DNA of 29,540 nucleotides from a virus, in the IMG/VR virus record IMGVR_UViG_3300017963_000619, positions 1-29,540 of that record, one strand, 5' to 3'. Below are positions 17,015 to 24,726 of the stretch, one piece after another (position 1 is the first letter of the stretch; the number at the start of each line of letters is the position of its first letter). The position numbers were made by a program, and so were the translations under genes. Below the pieces are notes generated by a model. The model made no database searches and was not told the DNA's origin. It saw only the letters and a program-made list of their open reading frames with translations.

Positions 17015-17095
17015 AGAAAACTCCTTTGATTAGTTTAGAACTAAAAGGATTTTAACACAACTACCTAGATCTCGCCATCATAATAGATACTAATC

Positions 17096-17557
17096 TTATT
17101 TTTCAGTCTCTTTTCCACGATGCTTTTGGTGTAACCGTTCACTTTTTATCTCAACTTCTGCTAATTTTTCTCTAAATTCAGAATGAGATTTATGAGATAA
17201 ATCTTCATGTTTAGCAGCTAGAGTAGCTAAACTTGCAATTTGTGTAGAGTTGACTGCTTGTTGTTTGTTGAGTATAAATATTTCTTTATCAAAACCATCA
17301 TGAACATTCAGTGCATAAAGAGCAAAAGATCCAATAAAACTAATTAGTACAGCTAATACACTCCAAATAGTTCGATTCAGTGAACGTTTGATTTCAGTCA
17401 TTTCATTTCTAATTTCATTGTGAAGGTTCCCCATAGACGTGCCCAATCCAAGATGATCTCCGTGTAAAATATCTTTCACTTTGGAGACTTCTTCGTAGAT
17501 TTCTTGCCTTAAGTCGCTAAGCCTTCTTTCAAGGTTAGCATCGAGTTCGTCAGACAT
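17096..17557 (-). CDS. Membrane protein with flanking coiled coils, 153 aa
   Basis: Residues about 1-62 are a heptad-like charged helix (L-E-R-R-L-S-D-L-R-Q-E-I-Y-E-E-V). Residues 64-83 form one clear transmembrane segment (IWSVLAVLISFIGSFALYAL), and residues about 98-148 form a second charged helix (A-A-K-H-E-D-L, K-L-A-E-V-E-I-K-S-E-R-L). The first half recalls XhlA-type haemolysin-associated phage proteins, but in those the membrane segment is C-terminal, so the match is incomplete. A lysis accessory or membrane-anchoring role is possible. It is the first gene after the terminator at 17611-17648, with AAGGA upstream of its ATG, so a late promoter should lie nearby, though none is obvious. 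Confidence 0.8.
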   Translation of the reverse strand: MSDELDANLERRLSDLRQEIYEEVSKVKDILHGDHLGLGTSMGNLHNEIRNEMTEIKRSLNRTIWSVLAVLISFIGSFALYALNVHDGFDKEIFILNKQQAVNSTQIASLATLAAKHEDLSHKSHSEFREKLAEVEIKSERLHQKHRGKETEK

Positions 17558-17610
17558 TCTTATTCCTTTAGCAGAGTTAGATTTCAGTTATTTTCAGCTA
17601 TCGGAAATGT

Positions 17611-17648
17611 AAAAAGAGGGTTCCTATTATTTAATTATAACCCTCTTT
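17611..17648 (-). terminator. Rho-independent terminator ending the MoxR/VWA operon
   Basis: A perfect 10-bp inverted repeat, AAAGAGGGTT / AACCCTCTTT (17613-17622 with 17639-17648), flanks a 16-nt AT-rich loop. On the minus strand the hairpin is followed by a run of T that includes the stem's final TTT. It lies just downstream of the 56-residue gene and upstream of the membrane/coiled-coil gene, so it separates the replication/MoxR block from the virion block. Confidence 0.85.
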
Positions 17649-17663
17649 ATAGAATAGATCTAG

Positions 17664-17834
17664 TTAATTTTGACTATAAGCTTCTTCAGTAGTTTCTTCG
17701 TAAAGTTCTTTTTCGAAAATATTCTCTCGATACATTTTTAATTCATTCGCGATTCTCATAGCCTCACCAGATTCTTTTCCACTAATTACTGCAGCAATGG
17801 TTATTAAATCCCAATATTCAAAACTAGTAAGCAT
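17664..17834 (-). CDS. Small acidic protein, 56 aa
   Basis: A 56-residue frame whose ATG shares one base with the upstream TGA stop (TGATG), ending 15 nt before the terminator stem. It begins MLTSFEYWDLITIAAVISGK, and the rest is a charged helix (E-A-M-R-I-A-N-E-L-K) ending in an acidic tail (ELYEETTEEAYSQN). No family is recognised. Coupling to the upstream gene and its place as the last gene before a terminator support it being real. Confidence 0.7.
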   Translation of the reverse strand: MLTSFEYWDLITIAAVISGKESGEAMRIANELKMYRENIFEKELYEETTEEAYSQN

Positions 17835-18190
17835 CAGTGCAAAGTCTCCTTTTCTAAGTCCCTGATCATTTTTTCCACTAATTCTTCCGATCCAGGTCTG
17901 ACTATATAAGCTACTTCCATATCTGGTTCTACTTCTTCTGGTGGTGGAACAAACTCTCTTAAATCTTCTGGACAGTTGTTCACATCAAATACAGCAGATT
18001 CTCTCAGATGCATAAAGAAATTCTCTATGATGTTTCTTTTCTTATCTACATCTATATTTAGTTCCTTTACAAAGATTACCCCTTTATTTACTAAGTCAAG
18101 GTCTACTTTCAAGTAGATCTCACCATCCTCTACTATAAAAGCATCTGGATTCAAAAATACCAAAAGAAAGTCATTTGGATTTAATTTCAT
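17834..18190 (-). CDS. Hypothetical acidic protein, 118 aa
   Basis: A 118-residue soluble protein, acidic overall, with an N-terminal beta-like region (DFLLVFLNPDAFIVEDGEI), a helical middle (N-I-I-E-N-F-F-M-H-L-R-E-S), a proline-rich turn (FVPPPEEVEP) and a C-terminal helix (SEELVEKMIRDLEKE). It overlaps the upstream zinc-ribbon gene by 20 nt and the downstream gene by one base. No motif points to a function. Its fixed place in the overlapping string behind the MoxR and VWA genes suggests co-expression with them. Confidence 0.75.
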   Translation of the reverse strand: MKLNPNDFLLVFLNPDAFIVEDGEIYLKVDLDLVNKGVIFVKELNIDVDKKRNIIENFFMHLRESAVFDVNNCPEDLREFVPPPEEVEPDMEVAYIVRPGSEELVEKMIRDLEKETLH

Positions 18191-18341
18191 CTAACAGCCT
18201 CTCACGATTCTTTGCCAATGTAAAATGTCCACAATCTTCACATAACCAACCTTTTCTAATTTTGTTTTCCGCGTTGATAACTTGTGTTGTTCGTTTCGAT
18301 TTACATTCTTCACATTCTCGGGCAAGTGTCGGATAGACCAT
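18171..18341 (-). CDS. Small zinc-ribbon protein, 56 aa
   Basis: A 56-residue frame with two Cys pairs, C10-x2-C13 and C34-x2-C37 (R-E-C-E-E-C-K and L-C-E-D-C-G-H), separated by a basic strand-turn segment. This is the classic layout of a treble-clef or zinc-ribbon that binds one zinc ion. The ATG at 18341 shares one base with the upstream TAA stop (TAATG), and the 3' end overlaps the next gene by 20 nt. A nucleic-acid- or protein-binding role is likely from the fold, but no specific family is identified. Confidence 0.75.
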   Translation of the reverse strand: MVYPTLARECEECKSKRTTQVINAENKIRKGWLCEDCGHFTLAKNRERLLDEIKSK

Positions 18342-18571
18342 TAGTGAAAATCCTTTCTTTGAGTAGTTTTCACTTGTTTTTCTTTATTCTCTTTTATAGA
18401 TTCTATTGTGATATATCCCATAGCTGTAGTAAAAACAACTAACAAGAGATACCACCAAGGACTAGTAATCCAAATCCAGGGCATATCTGTGAAAGGGTCC
18501 CATTCGAGACCCTTACAAATTGCCATTAGAATTGGTGATAAAAAGAACAACAGAGGAAGTGCTTTCATCAT
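18341..18571 (-). CDS. Small membrane protein, two predicted TM segments, 76 aa
   Basis: Residues about 4-18 (A-L-P-L-L-F-F-L-S-P-I-L-M-A-I) and 38-57 (P-W-W-YLLLVVFTTAMGYITI) are hydrophobic enough to span the membrane, separated by a tryptophan-rich loop (WDPFTDMPWIWIT) and followed by a charged tail rich in lysine. The size, two-helix layout and charged tail fit a class II holin, and no other holin is evident for the amidase. However, the gene sits in the MoxR/VWA block rather than beside the amidase, so the holin role is only a possibility. It overlaps the upstream gene by 4 nt (ATGA). Confidence 0.7.
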   Translation of the reverse strand: MMKALPLLFFLSPILMAICKGLEWDPFTDMPWIWITSPWWYLLLVVFTTAMGYITIESIKENKEKQVKTTQRKDFH

Positions 18572-19683
18572 ACGACTCCCATATGTGTCTTCGCAGTCTC
18601 AATTACTAGTCTATTCTTCATTACAGAGATAACCCTCTTTGGTGATGTACTAGATACTACTTTATATTCATCCATTAGTTTGTGTTTGTATCTAAGTATA
18701 TAACGAGGTTCAACATAACTAACTGTATCAGATTTATAAGTATTATACACGATTCTTTCTTTAGATTTACTAACATTAGGCTTACAAGAAATTATTGTAA
18801 AAGTTGGAAGGAATCTAGCAGACTTTGAAGAATTAGTTTCAGGATATATATCCATATTTGGATGATCTTTTTCAAAGGTAGGATTTAGTTTTTGAAAGTC
18901 AGAATAAGTGATTGCTAATCGTAAATAATTTTTCACATAAAAATCATGAGAAACTGCTGCTTGTACAATACGACCTTTTGCTTCTTTTTTCACATATCCA
19001 ACAATACCTTTAAATATTTTAACTTCTTCGTCTTTACCCCAAGTCTGTTGTTCCTCATCTGGAAGTAGTTTAGCGTTTAACACTACAACTTTTTTACCAG
19101 AAATGTCTGTCATTGCAATATTTTGTTTATATACGTTTTGATACCAAGTTCTGGGAATAGGTAGTGACCATAATTCTGAATAACTAGAAAGTTTTTTAAC
19201 ATTCTTTGCAATTAACTTATCACCAAAATGGCAACGATAATCTATTCTAGAATCAGAATGTCTGACTGCTCTTGTAAAGGTCTCCGAAGAGACCCTTTCC
19301 ATTTTGGATTTAAATGGAACTTCCAATTTAAATTCATTGATATGTTTCAATAGTTCTAATTCAGTTGCTAATTTCTTCAACCAACCGTTTACATAACCAT
19401 CAAAATAAAATAGAGGTTCTGTTGAAGAATCTGGAATCTTTCTAAATGCTTCACTTAGAAGCCATTCAGATCTAATACTATCAACCTCAATTCCAGCAGC
19501 AATACGCCCAACCATTGTTCTGTCATAAGTTTCTTTAATTTCTTCTTCAGAACTCTCTAGCTTAGCTCTTATTTCAGATCTATGTAAAACATACTCTTTT
19601 AGTAACTCAGGATCACCATTTATTAATGTAGATATCATCGTTTTTATTTGTAGTATATTCGAATACAGATTTTTATCGCTCAT
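18568..19683 (-). CDS. Unknown protein of the MoxR-VWA operon, 371 aa
   Basis: The third long gene of the MoxR-VWA block, with no family I recognise. The N-terminal 120 residues are mainly helical and charged (LLKEYVLHRSEIRAKLESSE). Residues about 125-310 look alpha/beta with repeated short strands (KKVVVLNAKLLP; IFKGIVGYVKKEAKGRIVQA). The C-terminus is basic and beta-rich (YVEPRYILRYKHKL; VISVMKNRLVIE). I chose ATG at 19683, with GATGAGG about 10 nt upstream. A TTG at 19692 would add three residues and overlap the VWA stop by 4 nt. Because MoxR ATPases and VWA proteins usually act on a third partner, this protein is the natural candidate for the client or effector. Confidence 0.85.
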   Translation of the reverse strand: MSDKNLYSNILQIKTMISTLINGDPELLKEYVLHRSEIRAKLESSEEEIKETYDRTMVGRIAAGIEVDSIRSEWLLSEAFRKIPDSSTEPLFYFDGYVNGWLKKLATELELLKHINEFKLEVPFKSKMERVSSETFTRAVRHSDSRIDYRCHFGDKLIAKNVKKLSSYSELWSLPIPRTWYQNVYKQNIAMTDISGKKVVVLNAKLLPDEEQQTWGKDEEVKIFKGIVGYVKKEAKGRIVQAAVSHDFYVKNYLRLAITYSDFQKLNPTFEKDHPNMDIYPETNSSKSARFLPTFTIISCKPNVSKSKERIVYNTYKSDTVSYVEPRYILRYKHKLMDEYKVVSSTSPKRVISVMKNRLVIETAKTHMGVV

Positions 19684-19688
19684 ATTAC

Positions 19689-20903
19689 TCAAGCCTCATC
19701 AACAGAAATTTGGACTAAATCACCAAAGGGTATTGCTGTCTCTTTAGAAACAGATACCCAGATTGTTGGATATATTGGTGCAGGAATACTTTTGTCAAAA
19801 TATAGGTCTGTTAAACATACTGCACAGTGAGCATCCCCTTGTTCATTCACATATTCAAAGAAAGGACCAGGATCGGTCCCTCCTCTTCCTATGAAGTCAA
19901 AACTAGCGGGAACTTCACCATGAGTAAATTCAGTAGTACCATGCACTCTTGCATCACAATGTACTATTACAGTCTTTTGTGGTTTTATGTGTTCCAATAT
20001 ATATTTCATTTCTGATGCGATAACTTCTGCTTCTTTGTTTGAGATTGATCCACTGCTATCTGGCCAAATATAAATTGTACCTACACCTTTCTTTTCAACA
20101 GATGGCATATACAATCCTTGATGTAAATATCTTCTATTTGGTCTTGCCCATGAATAATCTTCAGGATTATTTCCTTGAACTTTTCTAAATAATTTTGCTT
20201 TCCAATCTACTTGACTCTTCTTTAAACCCTTTATCAATTCTTTTAGAGAATTTGACTTGAGTCCAAAAGTATCTGCTGAGATAGCTGCGTTGAGGATTTG
20301 ACCCTCAACAACAGCTTTCATTGCTTCCATTTCGTCTTGACTTGCAGCTTGATCTTCATTCTCTGCACTAGATGGCACATATAAATGGCAATCAACTTGT
20401 TGTGGTACATCTTCATCTCTAAGATCATTGAAGATTCGTTCTGTTGACCATCCATGATATTTTGGCAGATATATAAAAGTTTCTGGATTTAAGTAGAAAC
20501 CTTCATCTTTCAATATTGGATTGATGGCGAGATCTGCTGCATAATTTAGTTTTCTGATAAGTTTATTATCTTCTCCTAGTAAAATCTCTTTTCTCATAAA
20601 ATGAAGAAAGATCTTGTGTAGAACTTCATGCACAATGGAGGATACAGCATCTTTTACTGTACCCTCTTCTACAACTGTAAAAGGATCATAATAAATATAC
20701 TTACCATCAGTAGCATAAGTTCCTAAACCTGGAACTGATTTATATTCCATGGTTAAACTCATGCTACCAAAAAATCTATGTCGTAAAAGTCTGATTTTCG
20801 CTTTTGATAATATATCTATGCATTTTTCTTGTATTTCTTCTGGCACTTCTGTTTTTGTAGCTTGTGGTAGATGTACTACCATGTGTCCTTTTTGCTTACT
20901 CAT
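19689..20903 (-). CDS. Zinc-metallopeptidase-like / VWA domain protein (DUF2201 type), 404 aa
   Basis: Residues about 15-150 carry a metallopeptidase-like domain with the HExxH motif HEVLH (92-96) inside a hydrophobic helix (IVHEVLHKIFLHF), and an aspartate at about 124 (YAADLAINP) that could complete the zinc site. Residues about 270-400 form a VWA domain with MIDAS motif DSSGS (282-286), GGTDP (341-345) and D366. The order matches the DUF2201/VWA-like proteins found beside MoxR ATPases. The DWK and YSWARPNRRY segment near 233-259 is also typical of them. ATG at 20903 is preferred over an in-frame GTG one codon earlier; GGAGGG precedes both. It overlaps the MoxR gene by 8 nt. N4-like phages are known to encode a similar pair. 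Confidence 0.93.
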   Translation of the reverse strand: MSKQKGHMVVHLPQATKTEVPEEIQEKCIDILSKAKIRLLRHRFFGSMSLTMEYKSVPGLGTYATDGKYIYYDPFTVVEEGTVKDAVSSIVHEVLHKIFLHFMRKEILLGEDNKLIRKLNYAADLAINPILKDEGFYLNPETFIYLPKYHGWSTERIFNDLRDEDVPQQVDCHLYVPSSAENEDQAASQDEMEAMKAVVEGQILNAAISADTFGLKSNSLKELIKGLKKSQVDWKAKLFRKVQGNNPEDYSWARPNRRYLHQGLYMPSVEKKGVGTIYIWPDSSGSISNKEAEVIASEMKYILEHIKPQKTVIVHCDARVHGTTEFTHGEVPASFDFIGRGGTDPGPFFEYVNEQGDAHCAVCLTDLYFDKSIPAPIYPTIWVSVSKETAIPFGDLVQISVDEA

Positions 20904-22008
20904 CACGCATACCCTCCAGATACATAGTCATATTCTCACGAATATAATCTTTGACTGAAGTTACACGGCGAGCTAAAGGAGACTTCAAACCACCAGTTCT
21001 ATCTAACATTGCAGTTACTAAGAAGGTAGAGAACTCTTGACCAGTTTCAGCTAATCTTCTAGTATAAGTGATGATATTGTCTGCATTCTTTTCTGTTGCT
21101 CTTCCTGATAATGCAATTGCTAATACGTATTTCATATTAGCATCTAGGTCTATGGGAGCTGTCTCTGGATCTTTAATTACTTTATCTGGATCAGGCATCT
21201 TTGCCCAAAGCATATCAAAGGATTTATAATCTCTAGTAGCAGCTTCACCTACTGTACCTATCATTGCTCGATATTTGCCTTCTTCATTTAGATAAGGATT
21301 ATCTAAGATAGTACCTGCTTTTTCCCAGCTTCTCGGATCTGGACATACAGGAACATTGGGGTCGAATTTATGTAACCATTCAGAACCCCTGATCTTAAGA
21401 TAAGCAGTAATCTTCTCATTGACACCTATTGTATTAAAGTGTTTTACAGTGTCTTCATAGAATGCCATTACCTTGAAATGGGCTAATCGTGATTCTAGAT
21501 GACTAGGCATTGGGTTAGTACCTGCTCTATTACTAGCATCATTAGATGCAAGAGCTACAACCCATCCATCAGGTAATTTATGCTCACCAATCCTGCCTTC
21601 ATTTGTTAGTTGTGCTACTATATTTTGATTGCTCATGTATGCTTGTGTAATCTCATCACAGAAAAGAATACCTCTGCCACTTCTAGGCATAAAAAATGGT
21701 CTAGCTCGTGCATAAGTGTTCTCACCATCTTTTACTGTGAGATATGGTAAGCCACCTAGATCTGCTTGATCATACTGTGCAATGATCAATGTCTCTAGAT
21801 GTACTTCTAATTCTTCTGCAATTTGTTCAAATATAGAAGTTTTACCAATACCAGGATCACCAATTAGATATGGAGTTATCAACTTACTAAACTTAGTGCC
21901 TTGTTCCCTAAGATCGAGATTGTGTTTGATTAAACCTTTACACAATTCCTTTGCTACAGGGATACGGAGTTTAGCTTCACTGTTGAGGATTTCATCCATA
22001 TTGCTCAT
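20896..22008 (-). CDS. MoxR-type AAA+ ATPase, 370 aa
   Basis: A single AAA+ module. Walker A is GDPGIGKTS (50-58), Walker B is ILFCDE (114-119), sensor 1 is N156 in ALASNDASN, and R174 in HLESRLAHF is the likely arginine finger. The GLPYL and ARPFFMP segments between Walker A and B, and the NEGRIGEHKLPDGW hairpin (136-149), are as in MoxR-family ATPases. The C-terminal 180 residues are the helical lid and tail. MoxR proteins act as chaperone-like remodellers with VWA partners, and the VWA gene follows with an 8-nt overlap. The ATG has GGAG upstream. Confidence 0.95.
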   Translation of the reverse strand: MSNMDEILNSEAKLRIPVAKELCKGLIKHNLDLREQGTKFSKLITPYLIGDPGIGKTSIFEQIAEELEVHLETLIIAQYDQADLGGLPYLTVKDGENTYARARPFFMPRSGRGILFCDEITQAYMSNQNIVAQLTNEGRIGEHKLPDGWVVALASNDASNRAGTNPMPSHLESRLAHFKVMAFYEDTVKHFNTIGVNEKITAYLKIRGSEWLHKFDPNVPVCPDPRSWEKAGTILDNPYLNEEGKYRAMIGTVGEAATRDYKSFDMLWAKMPDPDKVIKDPETAPIDLDANMKYVLAIALSGRATEKNADNIITYTRRLAETGQEFSTFLVTAMLDRTGGLKSPLARRVTSVKDYIRENMTMYLEGMRDE

Positions 22009-22031
22009 TTACAATCTCCAAAGATAAAGAA

Positions 22032-22048
22032 GGGGCCAATACAGCCCC
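22032..22048 (-). terminator. Possible weak terminator or attenuator
   Basis: A 5-bp all-GC stem, GGGGC / GCCCC, with a 7-nt loop lies in the 64-nt gap between the dCMP deaminase and MoxR genes. On the minus strand it is followed by TTCTTTATC, a broken U-run. The stem is short, so partial termination or mRNA stabilisation is more likely than a full stop. It would lower, not abolish, read-through from the replication genes into the MoxR block. Confidence 0.4.
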
Positions 22049-22072
22049 ATAAAAGAATAAAAAAGATACTGA

Positions 22073-22504
22073 CTACTGGATAGATTCTCTTTCGAATCCT
22101 TTAACCAAAGCGTGGCGGGATAGCAGTTCTAGACCTGTTCCCGCGCCCCCATCTTCGATATAAAAGACCGTGTGAATTCCAGCAGCCAGTATCAATTTGG
22201 CACATTCAATGCAAGGAGGCCTAGTGATAAACATCACTGCACCCTCACTGCCTTCATTACTTTTTGCTAATTTTGCTATTGCATTCAGTTCTGCATGTAA
22301 TACTTCAGGTAAGGTTTCTCCATCAGGTCCTTCACAGACATTGATATGTCCAGGAGGAGTACCATTAAACCCAGGTATTAGTGCATTATCTTTGGTTACA
22401 ATTATTGCTCCTACTTGTGCCCTTTCACAATAAGAAAATGATGCAAATAAATCTGCCACTTTGAAATAGTTATTTATCCATTTTCCATTCATTCTTTCAG
22501 CCAT
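22073..22504 (-). CDS. dCMP (deoxycytidylate) deaminase
   Basis: A 143-residue member of the zinc-dependent cytidine/deoxycytidylate deaminase family. The zinc site is complete: H70 with catalytic E72 in VLHAELNAI, and C98/C101 in PPCIECAKLI. Family hallmarks CERAQVGAIIV (26-36) and GFNGTPPGHINVCEG (45-59) are also present. It should convert dCMP to dUMP, supplying dTMP for phage DNA synthesis. The gene follows the primase-helicase and has AAGGGA before its ATG. The C-terminus is short after the GAG-x-G-L-ELL segment. A ComEB-like assignment is possible from sequence alone, but phage context favours nucleotide metabolism. Confidence 0.95.
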   Translation of the reverse strand: MAERMNGKWINNYFKVADLFASFSYCERAQVGAIIVTKDNALIPGFNGTPPGHINVCEGPDGETLPEVLHAELNAIAKLAKSNEGSEGAVMFITRPPCIECAKLILAAGIHTVFYIEDGGAGTGLELLSRHALVKGFERESIQ

Positions 22505-22526
22505 TTACTATTCCCTTAAATTTTAA

Positions 22527-24293
22527 TTACAAATCATCTATATCATCTATTTCAAATTGTTCCTCCTTATACTCTGTAGTTGGTGGTTCTTGAACAATTC
22601 TATTTGTTTTTCTAGAATAATAAACATCTGGTACAGGACCAGATAAACCGGAGAATCTACATTTTAGTATTGCCATTTTGATTGTATTTCTTTCAAGATC
22701 ATTTTCTGCATTTAGATTTCTAGCAAAGCCAATAACATTCATTGCTACTTGCTTGATAGCACCACTGCCTTTGAGATCATCTAAAGATGGTAATATGCCA
22801 CTCTCAAAGGATTTACCGCTATCTCCCATTTTTCTCAACTGGGAAATTACATCAATATGTACTTCATTCTGTTTAACTAGCTTACGCATCTTGTTCATAA
22901 TTTTGTCAATATTAGCATTCTCTGAACCATGCTCTAGGGTCTCAGAAGCTAACAGGGTTAAGTGATCTAATACGATCCACTTACAACCCATTAGTACCAT
23001 TTGTTCCATTGTATCTAACAATTTAGACTCAGAATCATAATGATTCAATACACGAATCCTATCGTTATGAAACAGATGATCAAAATATGGTTTCATTTCT
23101 GCTGGTGTAATTGTTTCTTCAGACGGGTTTTTGTTCATAGCAACTGCACACAAGTGTCTAGCAGTCTCACCAGGATTTTCTTCTAGTGCTATGATCCCAA
23201 TCTGGTCATCAGTTGTTTCTCTAGTATGTAGAATAATCTCTCTGACAATTGTGCTTTTGCCACTACCTGTGCCAGAAGCCCAGAGAGTTATTTCACCTAT
23301 TCGTCTGCCTTTCAATTTGCTATTTAGCTGATTTACGCATACTGGGTAAGGAATAGATTCCTTCTCATTGAAATCAATTACCTCTTGCCAGAGTTCTTCT
23401 GAAGTTAAAATACCTTCAGGAGACCAATACTCAGCTTCCCAAATAATCTTCATTATCTTTTCTAAATTTACTTGTATTGCTTCTTTCTTAGAACATTCTT
23501 CATATTCTAAATTGAGAATATCATTTGCATCTTTCGCTATATCGAATTTAGCTATTTTAGTCTTATCAACACCGATTATTCTGGCATGGGCTTTAGCTGC
23601 ATTTTGGCCTTGTTCTGCTTCATCTTGATCATAGAATAAAACTACTTCATCAAAAGATCTTAAATAGTCTCTCGCTTCAATTATCGCTTTGTCGGACCCA
23701 ACACCGTTAGGTAATGACACTACTGGATACCATTTCTTGTAATAATGATAACTAGCGTAGGCTACAGTAAGACAATCAAGTTCACCCTCAGTGACTACAA
23801 TTCTCTTTCCGCCTCTAGCAAATTTTGTTTGACCAAATAGACCATGAATAGTACCTTTAGGTATCGTATAAAAGGTCTTTGGTAATTTTCTTACCTTATA
23901 TTTAGCTACATTTCCGTTAGCATAATAAGGATAGTAATAAGCATCAATTTCGCCATCTAGATCAAAGGATGCTTTTACATCATAAAATTCTGCTACTACT
24001 GTAGGTATCCCTCTTGCTTTATCGCCTTTACAAGGATATTCTAATATCTGTTTAATTTCTTTATATTCTTTCATATCACTCACTTTGCTAGTTACTTTAT
24101 CTTCTCTAGTACTAGCTGCTGTTTCCATATCATCTCCTGTAGGGATTTCATTTTCGGGCCAAAAGTACTTACAAGAAAAACAGTAAGCATGATCGTTGTA
24201 GATATGGTATGCATCAGAAGATCCGCACTCTTCAGGAGGCCTAGGACAAGGTAGTTTTCCCTTAACTAGAACGGAATCTCTTCTTTCTCTCAC
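22527..24293 (-). CDS. Bifunctional DNA primase-helicase (T7 gp4-like), 588 aa
   Basis: The N-terminus carries a zinc site, C16-x6-C23-x14-C38-x2-C41, used for template recognition by primases. A TOPRIM primase domain follows, with catalytic E169 in VVTEGELDCLT and D222/D224 in FYDQDEAEQG. The C-terminal half is a DnaB-type RecA helicase with Walker A ASGTGSGKST (339-348), E371 in ALEENPGE and the ISQLRK and DLKGSGAI loops further on. This matches T7 gp4, which primes and unwinds at the fork and moves with the polymerase encoded upstream. The start is GTG at 24293 with AAGGAG 8 nt upstream; the first ATG would remove the zinc site. The acidic C-terminus (EQFEIDDIDDL) is as expected for binding the polymerase. 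It overlaps the GIY-YIG gene by 32 nt. Confidence 0.95.
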   Translation of the reverse strand: MRERRDSVLVKGKLPCPRPPEECGSSDAYHIYNDHAYCFSCKYFWPENEIPTGDDMETAASTREDKVTSKVSDMKEYKEIKQILEYPCKGDKARGIPTVVAEFYDVKASFDLDGEIDAYYYPYYANGNVAKYKVRKLPKTFYTIPKGTIHGLFGQTKFARGGKRIVVTEGELDCLTVAYASYHYYKKWYPVVSLPNGVGSDKAIIEARDYLRSFDEVVLFYDQDEAEQGQNAAKAHARIIGVDKTKIAKFDIAKDANDILNLEYEECSKKEAIQVNLEKIMKIIWEAEYWSPEGILTSEELWQEVIDFNEKESIPYPVCVNQLNSKLKGRRIGEITLWASGTGSGKSTIVREIILHTRETTDDQIGIIALEENPGETARHLCAVAMNKNPSEETITPAEMKPYFDHLFHNDRIRVLNHYDSESKLLDTMEQMVLMGCKWIVLDHLTLLASETLEHGSENANIDKIMNKMRKLVKQNEVHIDVISQLRKMGDSGKSFESGILPSLDDLKGSGAIKQVAMNVIGFARNLNAENDLERNTIKMAILKCRFSGLSGPVPDVYYSRKTNRIVQEPPTTEYKEEQFEIDDIDDL

Positions 24294-24726
24294 AAGAAAT
24301 ACTCCTTTGTATCAACGTTGGAATTAACTCTTTACGCTTTCTGATACCTAGACATTTAGGTAATACATATATGTCTGGAGCATGATCGTTATAAAAATTA
24401 TTATGTATTAGTGCGTCATACTGCATAATCAATTTGACTTCCCAATAGTAAAGATCTGTTCGATCCTCACATTCCATCAAACAATAAAAGTCAAAAGATT
24501 CTTTACCAAACTCTTTTATATCTGCTAGTAGTCTTTTACAACTTGATTTATAGTTACGCCAAGCATTTTGATGTCCGTAAGTTTTACTTCTTTTCTTTCC
24601 TGCTTTTCGGTATTGTTTTCGACCTATATATGCATGACCATTTGTTTTATTTACTATCAAATAAATAAATCCAAAATAAGATTTATCATCCATCTGATGA
24701 GTAAAATTCCAATGGCCATTATCCAT
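24262..24726 (-). CDS. GIY-YIG family endonuclease, 154 aa
   Basis: The catalytic core is recognisable: FIYLIVNKTNG (20-30) stands for GIY, YIGRK (33-37) is the YIG strand with R36, and E96 in YYWEVKLIMQYD is the metal-binding glutamate. An N-Y-K-S-S-C-K-R-L segment and a helix typical of phage GIY-YIG proteins lie between. There is no DNA-binding domain of the kind seen in homing endonucleases, so it may be a resident recombination or junction nuclease rather than a mobile intron-type enzyme. Embedding between the exonuclease (1-nt overlap) and primase-helicase (32-nt overlap) supports a stable role in replication. Confidence 0.85.
   Translation of the reverse strand: MDNGHWNFTHQMDDKSYFGFIYLIVNKTNGHAYIGRKQYRKAGKKRSKTYGHQNAWRNYKSSCKRLLADIKEFGKESFDFYCLMECEDRTDLYYWEVKLIMQYDALIHNNFYNDHAPDIYVLPKCLGIRKRKELIPTLIQRSISCERKKRFRSS

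Noticed and set aside
17015-17095. Possible promoter upstream of the 198-residue gene (TTAAAAT-like -10)
   Set aside because: No acceptable -35 element at the right distance; cannot be told from background AT-rich sequence.
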